A DNA stretch of 64,000 nucleotides from Aliarcobacter cryaerophilus ATCC 43158 (GCF_003660105.1 NZ_CP032824.1:37432-101431); one strand, 5' to 3'; counted from the first letter of the stretch, positions 1-8,220 are shown. Program-made: numbers and translations. The notes: a model not told the origin generated them from the letters alone.

Positions 1-488
1 TGTGCAATCCTAGAAGCAGACCAAAAATCAATCTCAATTCCCTCACGTGTTGCGATTTCTTGTGATTTTCTAATAAGTTCTTGAGATGGCTCAGAAGTAA
101 AAGTCAAAATTAAAGTAGTTTTTAATGTAGGTTGTTTAAGTCTTTCTTCTTTATGAAGTTTAATTGTTTTTAAAATATCTCCATCAGGGTATATAATATT
201 TTTTTTAGACTTTATTTTTGAAGAGTCTTTTAACAATTTTTTTTCTAACTCATCTCTGTCTCCCGTTGTATGATGAACACAAATCATATGAGGAGGATTG
301 GCTCCACTTACAAATGATATTCCATCAATAGGACTTTTTACAGTTTGTCCGCTTGTATTTGTTCCAGTATGGATTAATGGTTCATACAGTGAATTAGATT
401 CTCTCAATACAGCAGTAGCTAACCTTTCAAACAATCCTGCATCTGTAATATCGGATAATGCTTTTAATGTATTTGCATGATGTTGCAT
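1..488 (-). CDS. Partial CDS, N-terminal part of an unrecognised protein (possibly defence-related)
   Basis: An open frame runs from an ATG at 488 to the window edge without a stop, giving about 162 residues of the N-terminus. The start MQHHANTLKAL is preceded by AAGGA about ten bases upstream. The stretch reads as a compact alpha/beta domain, with a DGISFV segment, a PPHMICVHHTT strand and the later segments TLILTFTSEPS and IEIDFWSASRIA. I associate this layout with N-terminal nuclease-like domains of large defence proteins, but this is recollection of a pattern and not a firm family assignment. The gene lies just left of an attI-like repeat at 590-680, in the same orientation as the cassette genes at 4.3-6.6 kb, so it may be the first gene of another cassette array. 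It continues beyond the window. Confidence 0.6.
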   Translation of the reverse strand, partial: MQHHANTLKALSDITDAGLFERLATAVLRESNSLYEPLIHTGTNTSGQTVKSPIDGISFVSGANPPHMICVHHTTGDRDELEKKLLKDSSKIKSKKNIIYPDGDILKTIKLHKEERLKQPTLKTTLILTFTSEPSQELIRKSQEIATREGIEIDFWSASRIA

Positions 489-980
489 TATATTCCTTGA
501 TAATTTTATACGATTGTATTTTAGCATTAAAGCTATAAACGGCTCTTTCTAAATTACAATTTTTAATTATTTAATTTTTTTATAACATGATTCAACTACT
601 TATTGAATACATATTTTATATAAAACATCCTAAAAATCGACAAATAACATGCCAAAAAATGTCTTATATAAATTGCATTCAGTGATCTATCAACACTAAA
701 TAGGACAAAAAATGAGTTATCAAAATACTTGTTCCACAACTTGTAGGTTGAGGAAGAAGCTGTTCAAAATTTTATGTCCTATTTTGGGAACTAGTTCATA
801 GTATGATATTGTTTTAATTATTTTTTCGTATATTAAATAAATTTTCTTATTATATATAAGTAGATATAATTAATGAAAAAAGAAATACAACTTCTAATTC
901 TTACTATTTAAATCGAAATTTGAACACTATAATTAAAGAATAAAGATATAAAATTATTTTAAGTCATAAGAAGGATATTC
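489..980. other. Intergenic region with repeat copies
   Basis: No gene is seen here. Bases 590-680 resemble 6663-6760 closely, and bases 700-790 resemble parts of 4036-4180 and 6925-7075. The stretch separates a minus-strand gene on the left from the plus-strand glycosyltransferase pair, so promoters in both directions are expected. The ribosome-binding site of the gene at 981 (AAGGA) lies at its right end. Confidence 0.6.
590..680 (-). repeat. attI-like repeat, copy 1
   Basis: This stretch matches 6663-6760 over about 90 bases with scattered differences: the shared parts include TATATAAAACA, CCTAAAAATC and AACAAATAACATGC. In the second copy the repeat begins at a GTCTAAC box that bounds an integron cassette; here the corresponding box reads ATTCAAC (590-596). 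The repeat may be the recombination platform (attI or a conserved flank) of an integron, duplicated on this replicon. No integrase gene is adjacent, so the label is an inference. Confidence 0.4.
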
Positions 981-1826
981 ATGCCCAAATTAGTTCCATC
1001 AAACTTTGCTATAGAAAATTCAGAAAGTGATATAAAACGATCAACTTCCATTTTTAATCTTCTTCAAGATAAACTAAGAATTGGTAGTAATAATTCATCA
1101 AAAAATAACACAATCATTCCTAAAGTAATTATACAATTTTGGGACAAAGCCAACTCTATCCCTAGCGATGTTAAAAAATGTATGGAATCATGGGAATCAT
1201 TAAAAGAAGAAGGATATACATACATTTTATTTAATGAAAAATCTGCTCGTGAATACATTTCATCTAATTTAAAGAAGGAGCATTTGTTGGCATTTGATAA
1301 CTGTTATCACCCTGCAATGAAAAGTGACTATTTTCGCCTTTGCTATATTAATTACTCTGGAGGTATGTATGTAGATTCAGATGATGTGTATAGTGGTTTA
1401 AAGATTGATAATTATTTTATAAATTCAAAGTTGAAGTTACAGCCATTATGTTATGATCTTGAATTAAATCAAATGGTAGAAACCCAAAATTTTTTAAACA
1501 ATGATACTCAAAATAAACATTGGATATATTATTTTAATAATAATCCAATAATTTCAGTTCCTTTCAATCCAATTATTGGTTACGCACTTGAAAGAGCAAC
1601 TAATATTTTATTGAATATAGATCACAACAATCTACCTGAAATTCAATCCACTACTGGCCCCGGAAATATTACAGCAAGTGTTGTCGCAGCTCTATTAACT
1701 TCCACTTTTAACGATGAAATAGAGATTCTTACAGATTGGGAAGAATTATCTAAAACTATTTGGTTTTTATCATATAGAAATGATTCTAGAAACTGGCGAA
1801 TATCAAACTGTAAAATCTTTAATTAA
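981..1826 (+). CDS. GT32-type glycosyltransferase (DXD sugar-binding region)
   Basis: The product has 281 residues and no signal peptide. It looks like a capsular or lipopolysaccharide sugar transferase of the Gly_transf_sug (GT32) family, which use nucleotide sugars in the cytoplasm. The N-terminal strand KVIIQFWDK, the segment MKSDYFRLCYINYSGGMY and the following DSDD (a DXD metal and nucleotide-sugar site, about residues 133-136) are the diagnostic parts. A good AAGGA site precedes the ATG. The stop is 20 bases before the next gene, which also begins with a glycosyltransferase domain, so the two are probably one operon that modifies a surface glycan. Acceptor and donor cannot be read from sequence. 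Confidence 0.82.
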   Translation: MPKLVPSNFAIENSESDIKRSTSIFNLLQDKLRIGSNNSSKNNTIIPKVIIQFWDKANSIPSDVKKCMESWESLKEEGYTYILFNEKSAREYISSNLKKEHLLAFDNCYHPAMKSDYFRLCYINYSGGMYVDSDDVYSGLKIDNYFINSKLKLQPLCYDLELNQMVETQNFLNNDTQNKHWIYYFNNNPIISVPFNPIIGYALERATNILLNIDHNNLPEIQSTTGPGNITASVVAALLTSTFNDEIEILTDWEELSKTIWFLSYRNDSRNWRISNCKIFN

Positions 1827-1846
1827 ATTATAAAGGACAAGAACTT

Positions 1847-4009
1847 ATGAATAAAAATAAAATATCTCATAGTTTTATAAATAAGGGGAAAATATTATTT
1901 CAAAATTTTAGACGACTCTTTACGAAAAAAAAATGTTCTGCATTTAACGTATCAGCTAATAATAAAAAGATTGAATGTATAGAAAAAATATACGTAATTA
2001 ATTTAGATAGACAACCTAATAGATATAATAGGGTTCAATCTGAGTTTTCGAAAATTATGGATACATCCCGGAATCGTCTAACAAATATACTGGAAAGAGT
2101 TACTGCCGTAGATGCTATAAATTTAGAACAAGATGCACCTATTGATAATATTAATTCGAAATATACATTAGGAGAACAATTATTTGTAGATCCATGTCAA
2201 GCATTACCTAAAGATTTGAACTTAGATATGAATATTAACATGAGTAAACAGGAAATTGCGGTAGCTCTTTCACATATAAAGGTATGGAAAAAAATTGCAT
2301 CAGGTACAGAATCTTATGCACTTGTTATAGAAGACGATATATGTTTACATCCAAATTTTTCTAGTCTAATGGAAGAAAGTTGGAAGGAATTAATAAAAAA
2401 AGAAACTAAAGGTAATTTATTTGACATTCTTTTCTTATCTTTCAAGGAAGTTGATTTAGGTGCAGAAAAAGTGGCATTTACTGAGAGTACTTTTAAACTG
2501 TTTCGCGGTATTTGGTATATGTCTGGGTATGTGCTTTCTAAAGAAGGAGCAAGTAAACTAATTGAAATGCTTCCTTTACGAGGTCCTGTAGATCTGTGGA
2601 TAAATCACAAGTTTGATCAACTTACCGCGTTAATGATTAAAAAATCTATTATTCCTCAAAGGTCAGATGAAGCTTCTGTGAATTTTTATTCTGTATTACC
2701 TATATTATCCCAAATAGGGGTATTAAATGATGGCTCACCTAGCGTATTTAAAAATAAACCTACTACTTTACCTGTTTTTGCTATTGGAAAAGAAAGTGAT
2801 AAGTTAACTTCATTATCTATGGCATTATCTATGCTTGGATTTAGGTGTTGTAGTGACTTATTTGAACTACCAAAAGATGAAAAGAATAGTCTTATTAAAA
2901 ACTTAAGTGATAGAAAATTTGATGCTTATATAAATGTAAAATGTATAGAAGACCATTTAGTAAATCTATGTAAAATATACCCAAAAGCTCACTTAATAAT
3001 ATTTTCAAAAGGTTTATCTAAAGATAAATTAGAAAGTCTTAGAAAAGACTGGTCTAAACGAGTATTAGTTTTAAACGAACAAGAGTCAGTAACATGGAAG
3101 CCAATTTGTGAATTTTTTGGTATAGTTCCACCAGTAAGTCCGTTTCCTGAATTGTTAGGATTAGAGCAAAGAAAATATATTTCAAAAGAAAATAAATCCA
3201 CTAATACAATTAATAGATCTAGTAAATGGTTAAAGGCTGATGAATCTCCTTGGATTATCCCTCAATCGAATTCTTGGGAGGGCTTAGATATAGAATCGGG
3301 AAGCCTTATTTCACAACCTAATAATGAAATAAGCTATGAATTAAAAGATAATTTGCAACTTAATAACACAGAGTTTTGGTCAATGAGAAAAGATACTTTT
3401 CCTGGTAATGAATGTATGTTTAGTTCATCAAATTTTAGCAGTAAAGATAATAGCCATATTTTTACTGCTAAAAAGGAAAATATGGAAGTAAGAAAATATA
3501 GTTCTGCTGCAATAACAAGTAATAAAAGTTTTTTATATGGTAGGTTTGAAACAGAGCTTAAACCACCTAAAGTGTCTGGATTTATAACGGGTGTTTTTTT
3601 ACATAGAGACTCTCCTAGACAAGAGATAGATATTGAATTTACTGGAAATAATCCAACAAAAATGTTAACTAATGTTTACTATAATCCAGGTGTTGAAGGT
3701 GCAAGATTTGATTATGGTTATAGAGGTACTCCATTACAAATAGAACTTGGCTTTGATGTATCAGAAGATTACCATGTATATGCAATTGAGTGGGATCCAA
3801 ATCAGATTCGCTGGTATGTAGATAATATTCTTGTTCATACAAGAAATAATTGGGGGCCCACACCAATTCCTCATCTACCGATGAAATTTCATATAAATCT
3901 TTGGCCAACAAAATCTCGTGAACTTGCTGGTAATATTGATGATTCAAAACTTCCCACAAATTTATATTTAAAGTCAGTTAACATACAAACAACATCAAGT
4001 TTTATTTAA
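1847..4009 (+). CDS. Fusion protein: GT25 glycosyltransferase, middle domain, GH16 glycoside hydrolase
   Basis: The product has 720 residues in three parts. Residues about 45-270 are a GT25-type (LPS biosynthesis) glycosyltransferase: KIYVINLDRQPNRYNRV at the N-terminus, then QEIAVALSHIKVWKKI and the acidic VIEDDICLHPNF. Residues about 310-430 form an alpha/beta domain that ends like the tail of sulfotransferase-type domains (LIIFSKGLSKDKLESL, then a Trp/Pro-rich stretch), without a clear P-loop. Residues about 460-715 are a GH16 (laminarinase/XTH-like) beta-sandwich with the catalytic EIDIEF (E-x-D-x-E) and a later YAIEWDPNQIRWYVD strand. No signal peptide is seen, which is odd for a GH16 enzyme. 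A transferase and a glycan-cleaving or transglycosylating domain in one chain suggest linked building and trimming of one polysaccharide. It follows the GT32 gene by 20 bases. Confidence 0.8.
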   Translation: MNKNKISHSFINKGKILFQNFRRLFTKKKCSAFNVSANNKKIECIEKIYVINLDRQPNRYNRVQSEFSKIMDTSRNRLTNILERVTAVDAINLEQDAPIDNINSKYTLGEQLFVDPCQALPKDLNLDMNINMSKQEIAVALSHIKVWKKIASGTESYALVIEDDICLHPNFSSLMEESWKELIKKETKGNLFDILFLSFKEVDLGAEKVAFTESTFKLFRGIWYMSGYVLSKEGASKLIEMLPLRGPVDLWINHKFDQLTALMIKKSIIPQRSDEASVNFYSVLPILSQIGVLNDGSPSVFKNKPTTLPVFAIGKESDKLTSLSMALSMLGFRCCSDLFELPKDEKNSLIKNLSDRKFDAYINVKCIEDHLVNLCKIYPKAHLIIFSKGLSKDKLESLRKDWSKRVLVLNEQESVTWKPICEFFGIVPPVSPFPELLGLEQRKYISKENKSTNTINRSSKWLKADESPWIIPQSNSWEGLDIESGSLISQPNNEISYELKDNLQLNNTEFWSMRKDTFPGNECMFSSSNFSSKDNSHIFTAKKENMEVRKYSSAAITSNKSFLYGRFETELKPPKVSGFITGVFLHRDSPRQEIDIEFTGNNPTKMLTNVYYNPGVEGARFDYGYRGTPLQIELGFDVSEDYHVYAIEWDPNQIRWYVDNILVHTRNNWGPTPIPHLPMKFHINLWPTKSRELAGNIDDSKLPTNLYLKSVNIQTTSSFI

Positions 4010-4035
4010 AGAGATTATCTGGATACAGTTTATAG

Positions 4036-4180
4036 GACATATCAAAATGCTAAATATATTTGGAGGCGTAATATGGATAAAATAATTGTTACTAGATAAG
4101 TTATAAAAATAAGTTCCACAACCAGTACCTTATTGAGCAGGTTCAACAATTCAGCTCTTTTTGGAACACGCTTTCCATTT
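4036..4180 (+). repeat. Dispersed repeat, copy B (related to 700-790 and 6925-7075)
   Basis: The stretch shares a diverged core with 6925-7075: AATGYTAAATATATT, then GAGTTATAAA or AAGTTATAAA, a GTTC-rich piece and GTACCTTATT. A shorter relative lies at 700-790. All three copies sit at edges of the accessory genes in this part of the window. It carries no open frame of note. The copies probably mark recombination boundaries; function is unknown. Confidence 0.5.
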
Positions 4181-4233
4181 GTAAAAACGGTTCCAAAAAT
4201 AAGAGATTTTGCAACTTTACGCCTTGCTTACCG

Positions 4234-4304
4234 GCCCAACGGAGCAGAGTAAGCTTGTGGTAAGTTTGCGCAGCAAACCACAAGCTTGCGGCGCGTAGTT
4301 GGGT
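4234..4304 (-). other. Integron attC site 1
   Basis: The site begins with GCCCAAC (RYYYAAC box) and ends 71 bases later with GTTGGGT (GTTRRRY box). Between them a long imperfect stem has arms AAGCTTGTGG and CCACAAGCTT and an inner TTTGC/GCAAA stem. This is the expected structure of an attC recombination site folded as a single strand. It follows the 3' end of the nuclease gene at 4329-5237, as an attC should. Confidence 0.85.
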
Positions 4305-4328
4305 CCGAGTACAGCAAATTGTTATATT

Positions 4329-5237
4329 TCAAAACCCACCAAACTCAACTACCTCTAACCCATGTTCTTTAAGAAGCTTATTCAATAAACTTAACGCTTC
4401 ATGCCTCAATTCGTTTAACTTGCTGATTAGATCGTGGTCTAGAATCTCTATTACAGTAGAATGCTCTCTTATCACCCCTCTAGATAGAGCGTCAGCAGCT
4501 ATCTCCCTCGTGGTTTGCAAAAGCTTTGAGATTTTAGTTAATTCTTTGGGTTTAGGCTTGGGAACTAGGCACTGGTCAATTACTCTATTGTCTCGATCCA
4601 CAAGCCGCCCCGTTGAAACAGCATTTTGTGTTGCTGATATAGCATCAATAAAATCCGTTGCCCTGCTTTCTAAGTGAAAAGGAGTTCGTAACGCTGGCCT
4701 GTCAAATGCCATAGAAAGCAAAAGCAAATAATGCTCTATCTGATTATAGGTGCTACGATATTTCAGAATGTTTTCATAATATCGGTACATCAATTTTGGA
4801 TTGTCATTTAAAAAGTCGACATAATCATCCCAGAACATGAGTGACACCTTAAAAGGTATATTGTCGAGATTTTTTAACCTTACGTGTTCCTGTAAGTTTG
4901 CATCCCTAGGGGTCGTGGTCGCTATTACAAATCTTGCCAATCCGGGTTTGAATGATTTTGCAGCTTCGATTTCTATATCAATCTCTTCTGTCTTGAGTGT
5001 GCTTGCCGGTTTTTCATTTAGGTTTTTCTTGTTTTTTCGCTGCTTACACTGAACCCCAGTACTTTCATTTTCCTTATGGTTATATCCATAAACATCAACA
5101 CCAGACTGTGGTTGGCCTTGCCTACCATTTCTTTCCGCGTAATCATCGCCCCATTTGATTTTAAGAACGTCCAGAGTAAGTCGTTCGAAATCCTGCCAAT
5201 AAGATGGCGGCGATATATCTACTTGAATATTACCCAC
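4329..5237 (-). CDS. Restriction-type endonuclease (Mrr-like PD-(D/E)xK domain), integron cassette gene
   Basis: The frame is open further upstream, but the likely start is the GTG at 5237, placed behind CAAGGAGAGATC, which gives about 302 residues and leaves attC site 2 outside the gene. The N-terminal 90 residues show a PD-(D/E)xK nuclease pattern: YWQDFERLTLDVL helix, NGRQGQPQSGVDVYG (Asp) and GVQCKQ (Q-x-K). The rest is helical and of unknown role. Proteins of this build act in DNA restriction or as nuclease effectors of abortive defence; the target is unknown. The gene is visibly richer in G+C than its surroundings and is flanked by two attC sites, so it was acquired as a cassette. Confidence 0.75.
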   Translation of the reverse strand: MGNIQVDISPPSYWQDFERLTLDVLKIKWGDDYAERNGRQGQPQSGVDVYGYNHKENESTGVQCKQRKNKKNLNEKPASTLKTEEIDIEIEAAKSFKPGLARFVIATTTPRDANLQEHVRLKNLDNIPFKVSLMFWDDYVDFLNDNPKLMYRYYENILKYRSTYNQIEHYLLLLSMAFDRPALRTPFHLESRATDFIDAISATQNAVSTGRLVDRDNRVIDQCLVPKPKPKELTKISKLLQTTREIAADALSRGVIREHSTVIEILDHDLISKLNELRHEALSLLNKLLKEHGLEVVEFGGF

Positions 5238-5251
5238 GATCTCTCCTTGAA

Positions 5252-5321
5252 ATATAACGTTTAAATTGAGAAATATTTGAGCCGCTAGGGTCAAATATTT
5301 CTCCCCAATGTTTTGTTAGAC
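5252..5321 (-). other. Integron attC site 2
   Basis: Seventy bases run from a degenerate ATATAAC box to GTTAGAC (5315-5321). The inner arms GAGAAATATTTGA and TCAAATATTTCTC pair perfectly over 13 bp. The AACGTTTAAA at one end is shared with attC site 3. It lies between the stop of the gene at 5328 and the start of the nuclease gene at 5237. Confidence 0.85.
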
Positions 5322-5327
5322 TTATCA

Positions 5328-5612
5328 TTACTTAAAAAACTGAATTGCTTCAATAATTTTGTTTATTTTTTCAGTATCTTGATTTAATGTTGCTTGATGT
5401 AGTAGTCCAGACAACATAGAGTTTCTAGTATCTTGTGGAATGACACAAGGACTTAGTTTCCCTCTTGATTGTGGATAATCACCCCAATGTACACCTAACG
5501 CCTTCTCACCACCATTGTGTTCATTTTTATGGTCATAATGTCCAACAATTAAAACTAGCCCATCATCATTATAAAATTCTTTTGGATTTTTCCAATATGA
5601 AATCATTTGCAC
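5328..5612 (-). CDS. Hypothetical cassette protein
   Basis: The product has 94 residues, starting at a GTG behind AGGAG (nine bases spacing). I do not recognise it. It has a GLVLIVGHYDHKNEH strand-turn region with several His and Asp residues, a VHWGDYPQSRG segment and a C-terminal helix (EKINKIIEAIQFF). No signal peptide or membrane segment is present. It sits alone between attC sites 2 and 3 as a complete gene cassette. Such single small genes are typical of integron cargo. Confidence 0.65.
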   Translation of the reverse strand: MQMISYWKNPKEFYNDDGLVLIVGHYDHKNEHNGGEKALGVHWGDYPQSRGKLSPCVIPQDTRNSMLSGLLHQATLNQDTEKINKIIEAIQFFK

Positions 5613-5644
5613 GTTGTTAATCTCCTATTCGTATAAAAATCTTA

Positions 5645-5716
5645 GTCTAACGTTTAAACTTATCAATATGAACTCCGCGTGTGGAGTTCATATTGGTGTA
5701 CAGAGCTTTGTTAGAC
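5645..5716 (-). other. Integron attC site 3
   Basis: Seventy-two bases from GTCTAAC (5645-5651) to GTTAGAC (5710-5716), with perfect 13-bp inner arms CAATATGAACTCC and GGAGTTCATATTG around a 6-base loop. The end boxes are exact complements. The stop codon of the Shedu-like gene (5711-5713) lies inside the last box. Confidence 0.9.
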
Positions 5717-6334
5717 GCCATAGTAGCGCTTCAACCAAGCATCCATATGCTCTTCCAATTCGTTGAATGAAACGATTGATATTTCTATAGAATCCACTTT
5801 TGTTTTTTCTATTCTCCATTTGAGTCTATCCTGTTCTTGAGCGGACAGATTCATGTCTTTACCAATTACAATAAGTCCTTGGAAGGTCGCACGACGGCTG
5901 CCAAAAGTATTTTGAAAGTCACCTGTACTCCGCATGTCTTCAAGCTTCCAAAGCCAATCTGTAAGCTGTGAATATGCCCCTTCCAAACGAGGGGCCCAGT
6001 CAGGAGTCGATTTTTTCCCTTTCTTTTTGAATACACTTTCCGGCTCGCCATTTTCAAATTCTATTAACACATATCGATGCTCACTAGAATCTCCAACAAC
6101 AAGATCGGCAACAAAATCTCCGTAGATTTGAAACTCGTGTGCCTGACAGTCTGGATTTGTTATTTTGGGGAAATAGTTACATATTAGGGCAGAAAGATTG
6201 ATACTCTTTTTAAAGAAAGGAAGAACATCTTTTCTCTCTGATAATTTAGTTTTCGACTTTAATAAATTAGAGAAATTATTCCATTCAACTCTACAAGATT
6301 TTGCATCGAAAGCATGTGTTTTCAAGTTTTTCAT
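5711..6334 (-). CDS. Short Shedu-like (DUF4263) nuclease, integron cassette gene
   Basis: The 207-residue product matches the C-terminal nuclease part of SduA (Shedu), a PD-(D/E)xK anti-phage protein. Visible marks are DFVADLVVGD, then YVLIEFENGE (the E-x-E/K-type catalytic strand), DWAPRLEGAYSQLTDWLWKLED and FQGLIVIGKDMNL. It lacks the long N-terminal sensor part of many Shedu proteins. The start ATG overlaps the stop of the RelE-like gene (ATGA-type overlap, 6331-6334), so the two are translationally coupled and travel as one cassette. The family is known for defence; coupling to a RelE-like partner is unusual in my experience. Confidence 0.78.
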   Translation of the reverse strand: MKNLKTHAFDAKSCRVEWNNFSNLLKSKTKLSERKDVLPFFKKSINLSALICNYFPKITNPDCQAHEFQIYGDFVADLVVGDSSEHRYVLIEFENGEPESVFKKKGKKSTPDWAPRLEGAYSQLTDWLWKLEDMRSTGDFQNTFGSRRATFQGLIVIGKDMNLSAQEQDRLKWRIEKTKVDSIEISIVSFNELEEHMDAWLKRYYGV

Positions 6335-6627
6335 GCCTTTCCCCTTTGGGAAGAAAGCAATCGCTCTAAACGATCATGGTTTAAGATGTCTTCTACAAAA
6401 ATTTGGTTGTCATCGATTGATAGAATTAGTCGTAGTTTTAATGTCCCTAGATATGAATATAGTTTCTCTTCAGAATGAACTATGAGCTTGTGAAGCTTTT
6501 GATTTTGAAATAGTTCATCTGCATTTGACGTTTCTAATTCAGTTAGCGCGCGAATTATCTTACGCTGTTCTTTCTTTTCTAGAGATCGAAGTGCAATCTC
6601 AGCAGGTTTTTTTATATTTACATTCAT
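6331..6627 (-). CDS. RelE/ParE-like toxin-fold protein
   Basis: I choose the ATG at 6627, which has AAGGA six bases upstream; a longer frame to 6645 has no better signal. The product has 98 residues with the RelE/ParE fold order: helix EIALRSLEKKEQRKIIRALTEL, then strands around KLHKLIVHSEEKLYSYL, LKLRLILSIDDNQIFVEDILNHD. RelE-type proteins cleave mRNA on the ribosome, ParE-type ones inhibit gyrase; which applies is not readable. No antitoxin of the usual kind is next to it. Its downstream partner is the Shedu-like nuclease, whose start overlaps its stop. Confidence 0.7.
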   Translation of the reverse strand: MNVNIKKPAEIALRSLEKKEQRKIIRALTELETSNADELFQNQKLHKLIVHSEEKLYSYLGTLKLRLILSIDDNQIFVEDILNHDRLERLLSSQRGKA

Positions 6628-6662
6628 ATAGTTCCTTACAAACAAATTTCAAAACATGAAGT

Positions 6663-6760
6663 GTCTAACTATTTATTAAATATACATTATATATAAAACA
6701 CCCTAAAAATCAACAAATAACATGCACAGGAAATGTCGTATATTAAAGTGCCTACAAACA
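6663..6760 (-). repeat. Cassette-array boundary and attI-like repeat, copy 2
   Basis: A GTCTAAC box at 6663-6669 closes the third cassette on its 5' side. The sequence to its right matches 590-680. Because the cassette genes read leftward, an attI site and its promoter would be expected exactly here. No integrase gene follows on the right, where an ATPase gene fragment begins at 7820. Confidence 0.45.
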
Positions 6761-7224
6761 TCTTAAATAAAGTATTTTTGTAGATATTACTATAAAAAAT
6801 ATTGGAAACTGAGATGCTTATTAAATAAATTTTAAATTTACGATAAGCTTTTTATATATGTTTAATATGGATATTTAGATGATAATAGTACATATTGTAT
6901 GTATATTAAGGTGATATTGCAATAAACCTGCAAAATGTTAAATATATTAGGAGAAGTAATGTAGACAGAAAAGTACTTCTAAGATGAGTTATAAATACAA
7001 GTTCAATAACCTGTACCTTATTAAACATGCTCCAAATGTCATACGAACAACATATTTTATTTAACAAAGCTCCAAAATAAAAAATTTCTTATAACTTTAT
7101 TGCCAATTTTTAAACTTCGTTTGACAACACCTAGAAATATTAATCTAATTAATATATGTATATTTAAGTATAGAATAAAAATTTAGGAAGATAAAAAATT
7201 ATTAATACTTATTTATTAAATTTA
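6761..7224. other. Non-coding stretch
   Basis: No supported gene. Bases 6925-7075 are copy C of the dispersed repeat also seen at 4036-4180. The rest is AT-rich with no clear motif. A promoter for the leftward cassette genes could lie here. Confidence 0.5.
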
Positions 7225-7820
7225 TTATACTTTTTTAAAAAAATTAGTTACATTTCCACAAGCAACTACGAAAAGATTTGGATTATCTAAAAGAAGTTTA
7301 TCTGGTTTATTAATAGCTCTCATTCCTTCACCTGCTCTTACAATATGTATTAAACTTCCAGCATCCATTCTTTCTAAATATTTTTGTAAAGTTGGCCATG
7401 ATGTTCCAACTGCTGAACTTAGTTTTGAGATATTTAATTCATAAGGTTTTGTACTACAAAGCATATAAATAATCTTTTTTAATTTATCTAGCTTTGAAGG
7501 TTCTATATTATATATTCCACATAAATCTGAGTCAATTGTAAGATTTATTACTTCTAAAAGTTTCATAGAATAATCACTTAGTGATTCTTTGTAAAAAGGA
7601 TAACATCCATATTTTAAATAGTTATTAAATTGTTCAAGAGGTCTTATTTTTTTTAAAATTTCAAAAGTAATGTCTTCGTGATTTTTTAAAATATCTTCTA
7701 ATGAATAACTTTGAAAAGTTTGATTAGTTTGTAATTCACAAAATTCTCTTAAAGATAAAACTCCTAAAGTATGAATAACTGCTCTTCTTGATAAATCAGC
7801 ACTAGCGTGTTCTATTTGAA
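7225..7820 (-). pseudogene. Inverted fragment of the AAA ATPase gene at 20899-22089
   Basis: From 7250 to about 7820 the minus strand is nearly identical to 21285-21850 on the plus strand, with a few base differences. It covers the middle third of the ATPase (after the Walker motifs, through the winged-helix-like part). At 7250 the match ends abruptly inside the codon run for CGNG, and a short unrelated tail (VTNFFKKV) leads to a stop. The other break at about 7820 leaves no start. It is therefore a remnant left by duplication or recombination. With the complete gene it forms a 570-bp inverted pair about 13.5 kb apart. Confidence 0.88.
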
Positions 7821-7950
7821 ATATTTATTTAATAATAAATATTTTGTGTATAAAAGTAATAAAATAGATTTTTATATCTAAAATTATTACTTTTATATAG
7901 ATTTATAAATAGTTTTAACTATAATAAGGTGTTTCACACAAGGAAATAAA

Positions 7951-8073
7951 ATAGGGATTTTACTTACTTTAATATTTTGGGGTGTAGTCATATATTTTGG
8001 CTATAAACTTTTTAATAAATTTCTAAATAATGGCTCTTTGTGTAAATTACTTTGTAATGAAAAAAGGAGCTAA
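7951..8073 (+). CDS. Possible small membrane peptide, ATA start (doubtful)
   Basis: The frame reads GILLTLIFWGVVIYFGYKLF followed by a short polar tail and would be a single-pass membrane peptide of about 40 residues. It is preceded by CACAAGGAA, a good ribosome-binding site, but the codon at the expected start is ATA instead of ATG. Either a start mutation has silenced it or ATA is used weakly. It precedes the zinc-ribbon peptide by a few bases. Confidence 0.35.
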   Translation: MGILLTLIFWGVVIYFGYKLFNKFLNNGSLCKLLCNEKRS

Positions 8074-8077
8074 TGTA

Positions 8078-8191
8078 ATGGCTTTAAAACAAAATCCATA
8101 TAAACTTGTATGTCCAAAGTGTGGAGAAAAGATGGAAAAAAGAAGTATTGATAGACTTGATAGTGTAATTGATAGTTTGTTTAGGAAATAG
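8078..8191 (+). CDS. Small zinc-ribbon peptide
   Basis: A 37-residue frame begins at an ATG behind AAAAGGAGC. It contains a single CPKCG knuckle followed by EKMEKRSIDRLD and a basic end. One CxxC could bind a metal as a dimer or within a complex. It lies 29 bases before the gene at 8221 and reads the same way, so it is probably the first gene of the operon ending in the patatin gene. Confidence 0.5.
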   Translation: MALKQNPYKLVCPKCGEKMEKRSIDRLDSVIDSLFRK

Positions 8192-8220
8192 AAAAATTAA
8201 TTTTATGGAGATATTAAATT

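Noticed and set aside
298..480. Plus-strand open frame of 60 codons
   Set aside because: It is antisense to a long open minus-strand frame (1-488) with a good ribosome-binding site and protein-like composition; the plus frame is its shadow.
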